A stretch of 32,046 bases of DNA. It comes from Aureococcus anophagefferens (lineage: Eukaryota; Sar; Pelagophyceae; Pelagomonadales; Pelagomonadaceae). Below are positions 21,801 to 29,910 of the stretch, piece by piece (within the stretch, counting starts at the first letter, position 1; each line of letters opens with the position of its first letter). The stretch lies in assembly GCF_000186865.1 (NCBI RefSeq), contig NW_008705561.1, positions 2,349,907 to 2,381,952 of the forward strand, read 5' to 3'. Made by a program: the position numbers and the translations under genes. The notes under the pieces are model-generated. The model had not been told where the DNA came from. It saw nothing but the letters and a program-made list of their open reading frames with translations, and ran no database searches.

Positions 21801-21955
21801 GTCCGCGCGCCCCGGAGCGACGGGAGGGCCGCCGCGTCCTGTGGCGGCGCCTCAGAGGGCGGCGGCGCCGCGAGGGCTGCCGCCGCGGGAGTCGCCGACG
21901 CGGCGGCGCCCCAGGCCAGCAAAAACCACCATGGGAGGCGGCGCCACCCCATCAT
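18840..21955 (-). CDS. Membrane-anchored multi-PDZ protein with a DnaJ domain inside the last PDZ
   Basis: Two exons (21955-21342, 21141-18840; 2,916 nt, 971 aa). Seen: a signal peptide, an RR-rich stretch and a transmembrane helix at about 74-97, then an acidic linker. Four PDZ-like repeats follow (about 208-540), each with LGxAF.DG.V..V.PGGEAE.KGV..GDRV. A Pro/Glu-rich linker comes next, then an amphipathic Arg/Ala helix. The last PDZ starts near 810 (PMGMALIM...APGGRADRAGVLVNSRLYSVND). It is interrupted at 874-933 by a J domain (DPYAVLGIHK..., HPD at 902-904, ending RRDYD) and resumes as DFDKATALIKASGRPLRMTF. Known: J domains stimulate Hsp70 ATPase through HPD. Inferred: a type I membrane scaffold that recruits Hsp70 on the cytosolic side. 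The exon junction lies in the first PDZ. Confidence 0.82.
21142..21333 (-). mobile_element. Introner element family 1, copy b (PDZ-J gene intron)
   Basis: 192 bp with perfect 12-bp inverted ends (GGGCAGCAAAAG/CTTTTGCTGCCC) and a perfect 8-bp target duplication GTCGCGCT on each side (21134-21141 and 21334-21341 as the complement). The intron is 21142-21341 (200 nt): GT from the duplication, AG from the element. Splicing gives GIRMSRYVVACDVP in frame. Its orientation is opposite to copy a, although both lie in minus-strand genes. Confidence 0.92.
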
Positions 21956-22097
21956 CGAGGCGCGGCGTCGCGACGGCCTCGCGCACCGCGCATGCTCCTA
22001 CTCCAGCAGAGCTCCCACGCCATGACTGCATTGGAGCTGCCCATTGAAGCTTATGTTTCCTACAGATGTAGATGTTGATACAGGCAAAGCGCAAAAC

Positions 22098-22591
22098 ATG
22101 GTGGCGGCGAAGAACTTGCTCGCGCTGCTCGCTCTCCTCGCGTCGACCGCCGCTTTCTCCGGCCCCGCCGCCGTGCGGTGTCGGCAGCCGCGCGCGCTGC
22201 GCTTGCGAAGCGCCGCGGCCGACGACCTCGAAACGCTGTGGCGCGCCCACTCGAAGCCGTTGCTGCGCGCGCGCCCGCGGCGTCCGGCGACGCGCGCGCG
22301 ACCACGACGGGCACGCGCGTACGAGACGCGACCGGGCGCTGCGCGACGCGCGCGCGCGGCATGCGATCGCGAACGTTTCGCCGTGCGCAGGTCGGCTCCG
22401 GCGGCGTCAAGCCCTCGCACAAAAACTCGCTCCTCGAGCTGCTCGGCGCGCACGGCCACGTCTGCGTCAAGATCAACGGCGCACGGGACGCCGACGCCGT
22501 CGCCAAGGCCGCGGGCGAGCTCGCGGGCGACGGCGCGGTCATCCTCCTCACAAAGTCCAACTCCGTCCTCTACGGGAAGCCGCAACCCTAG
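22098..22591 (+). CDS. Plastid-targeted CRM (CRS1/YhbY-type) RNA-binding protein
   Basis: Two exons (22098-22268, 22391-22591) give 123 aa. Seen: a hydrophobic signal peptide ending STAAF, where the Phe after cleavage is the hallmark of import into plastids of red-algal secondary origin, then a basic transit-like stretch. A complete CRM/YhbY fold follows: LETLWRAHSKPLLRVGSGG matches the LxxLAHxLKPxVxVGxxG start of YhbY, then VCVKING and a C-terminal SVLYGKP strand. Known: CRM domains bind rRNA or group II introns and assist ribosome assembly or splicing in chloroplasts and bacteria. Length and single domain are like bacterial YhbY. An in-frame Met at 22044 would spoil the signal peptide, so 22098 is preferred. 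Splicing uses a GC donor. Confidence 0.78.
22269..22390 (+). other. CRM gene intron, GC-AG, 122 nt
   Basis: Starts GCGCGCCCGC and ends GTGCGCAG. The two coding blocks are in different frames, so an intron is required. No GT donor upstream is in the right phase for this acceptor. The GC donor gives KPLLRVGSGG, which matches YhbY. Confidence 0.7.
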
Positions 22592-22610
22592 GAGGCCTAA
22601 CGTCGCCCCT

Positions 22611-22678
22611 CGCTCGCTTTACCTCGTCGCCTCGGCGCGCTTCTCGCTCGCTTTACCTCGTCGCCTCGGCGCGCTTCT
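22611..22678. repeat. 34-bp perfect tandem duplication over a stop codon
   Basis: Two identical 34-bp units (22611-22644 and 22645-22678) beginning CGCTCGCTTTACCTCG. The DUF1499 gene's TAA (22653-22655) lies in the second unit; the first is now 3' noncoding. A shorter remnant follows. It looks like a recent slippage or unequal exchange. Confidence 0.85.
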
Positions 22679-23378
22679 CGCGCAGCCAGGCGCGCGTCTC
22701 CCTGCTCGGCGCGGGGAAGCTCGGCGGCGCGAGCGGGTCCACGTCCCGCGTCCTGAGCGCGTCCGGGTCGAGGAGCGCCGCGTCGCCCTGGTCGAAGAAG
22801 GACGGGCCGAAGCTGTCGAGGGGCGACTCGATGAAGCCGAGCTTGCGCCGCCGGTTGCGCAGCACGACGATCTTGTCGAAGCCGCAGCGCCGCCGCAGCC
22901 TCTCGAGCCGCTGGGCGTTCGCGCCGAGGTCCTGGGCGCCGCCGCGGCGCGCGGCGCGGAACTGGACCGTCGCGTCGTTCTCCGTGAAGTAGAATTCCAA
23001 ATCGTCGACGGCGCCGCCGCTCCGCGCGACGCAGCGCACGTAGCGGTCGCTCGCAAAAACGTCGGACACGTCGGCGTCGAGGTCCAGCGCGCGCGCGAGC
23101 TTGCGCGCCGCCGCGGTCCAGTCGGCGTCGTCGTAGGACCACGGCTCCGCGAAGGCCCGGCCGCCGCGCGCGGCGTCGTCCTGGCTCGAGACGCAGCTCG
23201 CGGTCTCCGGGCAGGGGTCGAGCAGGCCCTGGGTGACGCCCAGCGCCCGGCACGCCGTCGGCAGGCAGAAGGATGCGGTGGCGATGCCGGCGACGGCGCG
23301 ACGCGTGCGCAGCGCTACGGCATCACTCGTATGCAGCAGCAACGCGTGCAAGGCGATGAGCTGACGCAGTAAGCCCAT
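22653..23378 (-). CDS. DUF1499 family protein, probably plastid/lumen targeted
   Basis: Single exon, 241 aa from the Met at 23378. Seen: an N-terminal hydrophobic leader, then a twin-arginine stretch RTRRAVAGIATASFCLP that resembles a thylakoid Tat signal. The mature part has CVSSQ, a W..AA.KLARAL helix, VDDLEFYF, VQFRAARRGGAQDLGANAQRLERLR and a C-terminal helix. This is the order seen in DUF1499 proteins, where the equivalent motif reads RSaSR.G..DlG.NR.R. The function of DUF1499 is unknown; algal and plant members are often lumenal. Start choice: a longer ORF begins at 23513, but it runs through an inverted repeat and lacks a leader. The stop lies in a duplicated 34-bp unit; the gene converges on the CRM gene. 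Confidence 0.72.
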   Translation of the reverse strand: MGLLRQLIALHALLLHTSDAVALRTRRAVAGIATASFCLPTACRALGVTQGLLDPCPETASCVSSQDDAARGGRAFAEPWSYDDADWTAAARKLARALDLDADVSDVFASDRYVRCVARSGGAVDDLEFYFTENDATVQFRAARRGGAQDLGANAQRLERLRRRCGFDKIVVLRNRRRKLGFIESPLDSFGPSFFDQGDAALLDPDALRTRDVDPLAPPSFPAPSRETRAWLREKRAEATR

Positions 23379-23392
23379 CGCGCCGCATGCGA

Positions 23393-23633
23393 AGGGTTTT
23401 CTAAAACACGACTTTATTTTCAGGATCGACGAGCTACGCGACGTGGTGTCAATCGGCGCGCGGCCGCCAGACCCCGCCGAGCGGTGCGCGAGCTGCGCAA
23501 AGACTCCGAGCATGGTCGCGACGCGCGGGCGCGGCCCAGAACGACCTTACGTCCCCGGATCGACCCCTGCGCTCGGCGGAGCGGTGCCGCTAGCTCGTCG
23601 ATCCTGAAATAAAGTCGTATTTTACAAAACCCT
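23393..23633. repeat. Inverted repeat (about 44-bp arms, 154-bp spacer), MITE-like
   Basis: Arms 23393-23436 and 23591-23633 are reverse complements with about three mismatches and one base gap; each contains AGGATCGACGAGCTA and an AATAAAG or TTTATT block. The spacer has a smaller inverted pair (CGCCGAGCG/CGCTCGGCG). It lies between the DUF1499 start and the PhoD stop. It could be a small transposon or a fold-back 3' end signal. Confidence 0.7.
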
Positions 23634-23753
23634 ACTAAGCATTAAAGTCAACGTGAGCAAGTTGCAGTGCACATCATGCGCCCTCCGGCGAGCGCCTGGG
23701 ACTTGAGCATTCCGGCGCTGGTCGTTTTAGATTGGCACGCGCAAAAAGGCGCC

Positions 23754-25046
23754 CTACATGGTCGTGAAGTCGGAGAGGGGCACCTCCATCTCGACGACGA
23801 CGTCCGCGTCGACGTCGCGGACCTCGAAGTTGACGTCCGTGCCCCCCTTATTGCAGCGGAACTCGACGACGCCGAAGTTGTTCGCGTGGAAGGTGCCGAA
23901 CTCGTCGTGGCGGTTGTCGTTTTTGTGGTCCCAGGGCCAGCCCTCCGTGAGGCCCGACGCCGTGAAGTCGTAGAGCTTGCCGTCGTCCGTCTCCAGCACG
24001 GAGACCTCGGAGTAGTGGGCGTCGCCGGAAAGCACGACGACGTGCGAGTTCTTCTGCGCCGCCGTGAGCGCGTCGAGGAGCTTGTCGCGCTCCGTCGGGA
24101 AGTTGACCCAGGCCTCGAAGCCGTTCGCGGGCGCGGCCAACACCTGCGTCGACGACACGACGACGCGGACGCCCGCGGGCTCGGCGAGCTTCTGTTGGAA
24201 CCAGGCCCACTGGGCGTCGCCGAGCATGGTGTGGCCCGGGTCCGGGTCCACCAAGATGTGGTCGCCGATGTCGTCCTCCGTCAGGCTGTGGCTGCCCTTG
24301 AAGTAGGACTTGAGCCACATCCACATGTAGTCCTTCCACTCGTGGTGGACGCCGACGCGCTTCACGGGCGTGCGGTGGCTCCGCGTGTCCAGCAGGATGA
24401 CCTGGACGTCGAGCGTGTCCTCGCAGCCGTGGAGCCGGTAGTCGCGATAGACGCCGTCGACCTTCTTCCACTCGTCGTCGTCGTTGAAGCCCCGCGGCTC
24501 CAGGTCCATCTCCGTGTTGCGCCAAAAGTCCTTGAACTGGCGCATGGACTCGACCTTGTGCGCGTACTCGGCGCCCGCGTCGTCCTCGCCGTAGTCGTGG
24601 TCGTCCCACGTCGCCAAAATGGGCGCGTGGGGGTGGCCGCCGCGGATCTTGCGCACGTGGTTCTTGCCCAGCGCGTTGTAGTCGTCCATGCGGGACCAGG
24701 TGTCCACGAGGTTCCTGTGGCTGCTGAACGACGCGCGGACCCAGCGGTCCGCGGTCGTCCAGACGCGGTAGAGCTGGCGCACCCAGTCGACGCGCTCGCA
24801 CTTGTGCTCGTTCCAGGGCATGCCGCAGGGCGGCGTGTCGTGGTGCATGGCGTCGCCCGCGAAGATGAACACGTCGATGAAATCCATGTTGTGGATCGAC
24901 TTCATGATGCGCGCCTTCTTGTGCTGGTGCATCGACGACCCAAAGGCCACGCGAAACACGGGGTGCGACTCGCACTCCTCGTCGTCCTCGCTCGACGCAC
25001 CGGCGCCCAGCGCGAGGGCGCACAGGAGCAACGCGCGAGTCCACAT
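23754..25046 (-). CDS. PhoD-type alkaline phosphatase/phosphodiesterase, secreted
   Basis: Single exon, 430 aa. Seen: a cleavable signal peptide (MWTRALLLCALALGAGASS), then the metallophosphatase core: FAGDAMHHD (62-70), TWDDHDYGEDD (146-156), which is the PhoD hallmark, ILLDTRSHR (217-225) and LSGDAHYSE (339-347). The C-terminal part is a beta domain with many Asp/Val. Known: PhoD enzymes bind Ca/Fe and release phosphate from mono- and diesters outside the cell. In algae they belong to the phosphate-starvation response. I chose the Met that begins the signal peptide; a longer ORF to 25172 adds a non-signal extension. The 190-base gap to the divergent CWF19L1-like gene probably holds both promoters. 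Confidence 0.85.
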   Translation of the reverse strand: MWTRALLLCALALGAGASSEDDEECESHPVFRVAFGSSMHQHKKARIMKSIHNMDFIDVFIFAGDAMHHDTPPCGMPWNEHKCERVDWVRQLYRVWTTADRWVRASFSSHRNLVDTWSRMDDYNALGKNHVRKIRGGHPHAPILATWDDHDYGEDDAGAEYAHKVESMRQFKDFWRNTEMDLEPRGFNDDDEWKKVDGVYRDYRLHGCEDTLDVQVILLDTRSHRTPVKRVGVHHEWKDYMWMWLKSYFKGSHSLTEDDIGDHILVDPDPGHTMLGDAQWAWFQQKLAEPAGVRVVVSSTQVLAAPANGFEAWVNFPTERDKLLDALTAAQKNSHVVVLSGDAHYSEVSVLETDDGKLYDFTASGLTEGWPWDHKNDNRHDEFGTFHANNFGVVEFRCNKGGTDVNFEVRDVDADVVVEMEVPLSDFTTM

Positions 25047-25236
25047 GGCACCCACAGCGCGTCGAAGCGAAACGCTTTGTGGCTGCCCGCTGGTTTGCGA
25101 GGGCGCTGTGATCACAAGGTCGACGCTGCAGGGGATGCTCGCCAGCAACTTTGCCACAACCCCGGAGAGCACGATGGGCCGCGCTTCTCATCAATAAAAC
25201 ACATCCGTGAGCCAATCAACCGACGCGCCGCCATCC

Positions 25237-26454
25237 ATGGGCGTCAAAATCCTGGTCTCCGGCCCCGTGCGCGGCGCGCACGGTGCGCTCTTCGCCGCGG
25301 CGTCGAAGGCCCAGTCGAAGATCGGCCCCGTCGCGGCCCTCTTCTGCGTCGGCGACTTCTTCGGCGAGCGCGTCGACGAGGCGGCGGTCAACGCCCTGCC
25401 CGACGCGCCCATCCCCACCTACTTCATCACGGGCGGCGACGTCGTCGACAACGACCTCGCGGACCGCCTCGCGGCGAAGAACGTGCGCTGGCTCGGGCGG
25501 AGCGGCTGCGAGGACGTCGCGGGCCTGCGCGTGGGCTTCCTCGGCGGCGCGCTCGGCGGCGACTTCGAGGACGACGCGCCGGCGGACGGCAGCGACTCGC
25601 CGCACTACCGGCGCGAGGACCTGGAGACGCTCGCCATCGCGAGCGGCGCGTACCGCGCCGACGGCGGCATGGACGTGCTCCTCACGTCCGACACGGCCGA
25701 GGGCGCGAGCGCGTGCCTCGGGGACGGCGACGAGCGCAAAGACGCCGTCGACGCGGGCGCGTCGGCGCCGCTGGGCGCCGCGCTCGCGGAGCTCAAGTGC
25801 TCGTACCACTTCGCGGCGTCCCAGGGCGACGGCTGGAGCCTGGAGCCGTACCGCTGCGGCGCGGGCGGCTTCGCGCGACTCGCGCGGCTCCACGCGCTGC
25901 CGCGGCGCGGCCTCGCCAAGTCGCTGCGCGCCTTCGACGTGGCGCCCTTCGTCGCGGCGCACTTCGACCTGGACACGGCCGACGGCGCGCGCGACGCCGC
26001 GCTTCACACCGCGGAGCTCCGGGCGGCGACGGCGAACCCCTACGCGGTCTTCGCGGCGCGCAAGGTCGCGGGCCACCGGCCGCCGCCGGGGCTCCTGAAG
26101 CGCAAGCCCATGGCCGCCGCCGCGCTCGCGGCGGAGAAGGCCGAGGACGCGCCGGCCCCGGCGGCCGCGGCCGCGGCCGCGGACCCGCCGCCGCGGGACG
26201 AGCCGAAAGAGTTCGCGTCCTTCCCGACGGGCTTCAAGTCGCGCGGCGCCAAGCTCAAGACGGAGACCAAGATCGTCGAGGGCCCCGCGCGGCCCGTCTA
26301 CGGCGCGCCGAACCGGCCCGAGGAGCCCGCGCCCTGGCAGCCCGCGGAGAAGAAGGAGAAGCGCCAGTCCATCTACGCGCCGGGCTCGAGCCTCGCGAAC
26401 CCGTCGAAGAAGAAGCGGAAGCGCATGGGCGCGCCGCACGGGCCCCAGTTCTAA
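25237..26454 (+). CDS. CWF19L1/Drn1-like protein, N-terminal domain only
   Basis: Single exon, 405 aa from the ATG at 25237. Seen: MGVKILVSGPVRGAHGALF, FCVGDFFGE, PTYFITGG, VRWLGRSG, the LTSDTAEG region, CSYHFAAS and TANPYAVFAARK. These follow the calcineurin-like N-terminal domain of CWF19L1 (human: KILVCGDVEG...LLCVGNFFG...YHFAA...ENPY) with metal ligands lost. After that comes a low-complexity Ala/Pro tail, KEFASFPTGFKSRGAK and a basic KKKRKR, a likely nuclear signal. Known: CWF19L1/Drn1 helps the debranching enzyme Dbr1 open intron lariats, and normally has two further CwfJ (HIT-like) C-terminal domains. They are absent here and nothing downstream encodes them before the next gene. An AATAAA signal follows at about 26565. 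Confidence 0.75.
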   Translation: MGVKILVSGPVRGAHGALFAAASKAQSKIGPVAALFCVGDFFGERVDEAAVNALPDAPIPTYFITGGDVVDNDLADRLAAKNVRWLGRSGCEDVAGLRVGFLGGALGGDFEDDAPADGSDSPHYRREDLETLAIASGAYRADGGMDVLLTSDTAEGASACLGDGDERKDAVDAGASAPLGAALAELKCSYHFAASQGDGWSLEPYRCGAGGFARLARLHALPRRGLAKSLRAFDVAPFVAAHFDLDTADGARDAALHTAELRAATANPYAVFAARKVAGHRPPPGLLKRKPMAAAALAAEKAEDAPAPAAAAAAADPPPRDEPKEFASFPTGFKSRGAKLKTETKIVEGPARPVYGAPNRPEEPAPWQPAEKKEKRQSIYAPGSSLANPSKKKRKRMGAPHGPQF

Positions 26455-26647
26455 CGGCGGCTCGCCTTTACATGTCCCGCCGGCTGGAGGTGCTAAACGT
26501 CCGCCGTGTGAACACCGCTTCAATTAGTCTTCAACATTCAATATTGTACTTCACCATGCAGCCGAAATAAAGGCGTCGGCGCCCTCGATTTGGTTTCACT
26601 TTGGGGTTCTACCGATCTCGAAAGTCTGTTCGCGCCAAAAGGCCACC

Positions 26648-28600
26648 ATGGGCCGCTTGACCGCGGCGTGCCTCGCGGCGTCCCTGGCGCCGTCGGCCGC
26701 GAAGCAGAAGCTGCCGGCCTTCGCCTTTGACAAGAGCACGAACTGGGGCCAGCCCGACGGCCAGGTGCGCAACTGGCCCGGGCCGAACGTGGAGGCGCTG
26801 ACGGCGGGCTGCGACTGGGACTACGCGCCCTACGCGCAGAAGCTCAAGCACGCGTCCATCGGCTGGTACCCGACGACGAGCCAGTGGCAGAACTTCGACG
26901 GCCACGACCTGCTGCCCGAGCTCCACCACCTCTACGCGACGCCGCGCTTCGCCAAGGGCCTCAAGACGGACGGGGAGCACGACAAGACGGACCAGCTCGC
27001 GGGGCACTGCGAGATCGACGTCGGCGACGGGTCGCGGTGGGTCTTCCAGCGCGTCGGCGTCTGGGAGAGCGACGGCGGCTACGACTGGTGGCAGTTCGGC
27101 TGGGCGGACCCGTTCGGCCTCGACGCGCTCCGGGCCGCGCACGGGCCCGTCTACGTCCTCAACCACTTCACGGGCGGCGTCGACGCGGACAGCGGCGAGG
27201 TGCTCGGATTCCCGCCGATCCACGTGCACCACGTGCACCTGTCGCCCGCGAAGACGACGCCGATGCGGCGCAAGTGGGCGGACTGCATCCGCGAGGAGTA
27301 CCTGGGCCACCGCGACGCGGACCGCTGCGGCCACCAGTTCACGGTCCTCATGGAGCAGCACGGCGACTACGCCTGCCGCGAGTCCGAGGGCGGCTCGAAC
27401 TGCTACCTCGAGCAGCTCCCGGACGGCTACGCCAAGGTCGCCGACGGGCCCTACGCGCTCAACGGCGAGCTCAACGACGTCCGCCCCAAGGGGTCCCCGA
27501 TCCTGCGCTGGTACGCGGCGGCGTCCCGAAGAGGTCCGACGCGTGCGCGCCGATGGCGCTGAACCTACCAAGTGCGTCGGTGGCGGTTTTGCGTCGATTT
27601 TTTTGCTCGAAAATTGTCGCGGTCGCAGGACGCTGCGCTGAACTTTCCCCTTCCCACGAGGTACTACCAGGCGGCGATCCGCTACGTGCCCGTCGAGGAC
27701 GCGGCGCGGCTGGGCTTCGACCTCAGGCCGCTGAGCTTCTACTACATCTGGTCGCCCGGGCGCCTCTACCTCAACGACCAGTCGACGATGGTCAACACCT
27801 TCCAGACGCCGACGACCCACGACACGTTCGTCTGGTACACGGGGCGCACGCTGAGCGCCTCGACCATGGTCCGCATGAAGATGCACGTGCACAACACGGT
27901 CTTCAGGGAGTCGTACTTCTTCGCGGGGACGCCGAAGCAGCTCGAGATGGACGGCCCCGAGTTTCTACCCAAGGCGGGCGACACGACCTACGACTGCATG
28001 CGGCCCGAGGAACACGGCTTCGCCGACAACGACGCCGTGAAGCGGCACGTCTTCGACGCGTACGAGGCCTACGACGGCCCGGAGCCCGCGCCGCGCCTCA
28101 TCTGCCGCGGCTCCACGGACTACGAGGAGGTCGCCTTCGACGGCGTCGACTACCCCTTCGACCGCCGCGCGCCGACGTGGTGCGAGCCCTGGGAGATCAA
28201 GAAGGGCGACCCCTACGTCGTCCTCGGCATCAACCACGCGCTCACGCGGCCGCCGGGGCCCCACCTCCCGGACACGATCCCCGACTGGCTCCCGGGCCAC
28301 CTCCACTGGTTCATCTTGTCCGACACGCACGACGACACGTCCCACTACCGCTTCTCGATGCTGACGCAGTACGAGGACGAGGGCTGGCAGTTCGGCAACG
28401 CGGACGGCACGAGCCTCACCCTCTTCAACGTCCTCACCATGGTCCTCTACGGCGGCACGCCCAACCGGGCCCAGGAGACACGCACGAGACGAGTCCTCTC
28501 CGCCCTCTTCCTCGCCGTCCTCGTCGTCCTCCTCGCCGCGCTCGCTGTGCTCGCGCTCGTCGCCAGACACACCGCGCGCCTCCTCAAGAAGATCGCCTAG
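26648..28600 (+). CDS. Unidentified secreted or type I membrane protein with HVHHVH motif
   Basis: Two exons (26648-27510, 27661-28600) give 600 aa. Seen: a short N-terminal leader (ACLAASLAPSAA), a long Trp/Tyr/His-rich lumenal part, PPIHVHHVHL at about 190-199, HNTVFRESYFF, a Cys-containing PTWCEPW, GHLHWFILSDTHDDTSHY near 500 and a C-terminal helix of about 25 hydrophobic residues followed by RLLKKIA. The spaced histidines suggest a metal (perhaps copper) site, which is inference. I do not recognise the family. The frame changes at the intron, which gives LRWYYQAAIRYVP. A competing GC donor (GCGCGCCG at about 27545) with a CGCAG acceptor also keeps frame, so the junction is provisional. 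The intron carries a nested introner. Confidence 0.65.
27565..27635 (-). mobile_element. Introner element family 2, copy c, nested inside an intron
   Basis: 71 bp reading CAGCGTCCTG...CTTGGTAG on the minus strand, with a perfect 8-bp duplication CGCTGAAC at 27557-27564 and 27636-27643. It lies within the 150-nt intron 27511-27660 of a plus-strand gene, in antisense orientation. Taking out the element and one duplication leaves a 71-nt intron with GT...AG ends. Confidence 0.85.
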
Positions 28601-28837
28601 GCCCCGGCGACCGACGCGCAAGACCAAGACCGGCACACCTCGCCTCGCTGCTCTGTTTTGCAAGGTTTGAGGCTAATTCATCATCAAGTTTGACCGTGAC
28701 GCCGCCGCGGCGCACGGCATCGACGGCAACATTGACCCCCAGGTGGCTCTGCTGGAAGACGAGCATGGCTCCGCCTAGGTACCGGTGAGGCCCGCGCCAG
28801 GTACGCCGCGAACTCCCCTGGATAAGCCACACAGCAT

Positions 28838-29011
28838 ATGGCTCCGGCCGAGCCCGAGTACACGCCTGCCGCGGGCGATCGCGTCGTCGTCATTCCCACC
28901 GGGCAAGCGGGCCGCGTCGAACTCGTGACATCCAATCTCTGGGTGAAGGTCTTGGAAGACGGCGAGGACGCCGTCCGTAGCTACCGATACGCACAGCTCA
29001 GGCCTGAGTAG
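28838..29011 (+). CDS. Small KOW-like ORF of 57 aa (hypothetical)
   Basis: ATG-to-TAG frame of 57 codons. It has a clear GDRVVVIPTGQAGRVELV start, NLWVKVLEDG and YRYAQLRPE, i.e. the Gly-Asp-x-Val, Gly-x-Val and closing Tyr/Leu pattern of a KOW or SH3-like barrel. The stop is 10 bases before the G-patch gene start on the same strand, so it could be a free small protein, an upstream ORF in that gene's leader, or an exon of a wider gene. No intron signal links it with confidence. Confidence 0.4.
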   Translation: MAPAEPEYTPAAGDRVVVIPTGQAGRVELVTSNLWVKVLEDGEDAVRSYRYAQLRPE

Positions 29012-29021
29012 AACGCCCAGC

Positions 29022-29910
29022 ATGGCGCCCAAGCGTCGGCGCCTCGCCGCGTTCGCCGACGACGACGAGGTTTCGCCGCCACCGCCGCGACCTCCGAGCA
29101 AAAAGGCGCTCTACCTTCCCGGCCGGGACTCGGACGGCGACGACGACGACGCGCCCGCGCCGGCGCCGACGACGGACTACATGACCTACGCGCCGGAGGA
29201 GGCGCGGCGACCGCGCGCGCCGCCGCCCGCCGAGCCGTGCGCGAAGGCGGGCGCGCGGGAGCGCGAGGCCGAGGCGCGCGGCCGCGGCCTCGAGACGCCG
29301 CTCGACGATTCGAACAAGGGGTTCCGCATGCTCCGGGCCATGGGCTACCGCGCGGGCGCGCTCGGCGGACGGGGCGGCATCGAGGCGCCCGTCGTGCCCG
29401 CGGCGCTCGCGCGGCACGGCGGCGCGCCGCGGCCCCGGGGCCTCGGCGCCGACGCGGCGCGCGATCGGGCGAGGCGCGCGGTCGCCGACGCGCGGCTCCA
29501 GGCCGCCGCGGCGCTCGAGCGCCGCGCCGCGGCCTTCCACGGCGGCGTCGCCGACCGGACCCTGCGCCGCGCCACGGAGGCCGCGGCGGGCCGCGCGCGC
29601 GGCGCCGCGCGCGACCTCGACGAGCGCGCGGGCCTCCCCCCGTCGCCCATCTGGCCCGCGGAGGTCGCCGACGTCCCGTCCCGCGCCTTCGCCGACGCGT
29701 CGGGCGCCGCCTACGCCGCGGCCCTCGGCGACGCGCCGGAGCCGCCCGGCGGCCTCGACGGCGAGCCGCCGGAGGTACAGCTACGGGCGGCCGCGGCCTA
29801 CCTCCGGAGCGCCCACGGCTACTGCCTCGCCACGGGCGGCGCCGCGAGCGACATGGACCTCGAGGCCGAGCTCGCCCGCCTCGTCGACGACGGCGACCGA
29901 TTAAAAAGGG
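29022..29910 (+). CDS. GPATCH11-like G-patch protein (3' end unresolved)
   Basis: Open from the ATG at 29022. Seen: a basic N-terminus, TDYMTYAPEEA like the DYMS motif of GPATCH11/CCDC75, then a G-patch at about 98-145 (NKGFRMLRAMGYRAGALGGRGG). A long Arg/Ala helix follows, then a C-terminal block VQLRAAAAYLRSAHGYCL, which aligns with LxxLxxYLRxxHxYC of the family. The usual C..CG..Y...CPG zinc ribbon is degenerate (YCLATGGAASDMDL). Known: GPATCH11 is a nuclear, spliceosome-linked and kinetochore-reported protein; G-patches activate DEAH helicases. The frame stays open to 30506, but beyond 29910 it is antisense to another gene and Arg-rich. The true end is probably near 29900, through an intron or frame change I cannot fix. 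Confidence 0.65.

Noticed and set aside
25047..25172. Longer N-terminus for the PhoD protein
   Set aside because: It would bury the signal peptide at internal position 43 and covers the divergent promoter gap.
23667..26570. Plus-strand open frame of 967 codons
   Set aside because: Antisense of PhoD followed by an out-of-frame reading of the CWF19L1-like gene; both true frames have catalytic or family motifs.
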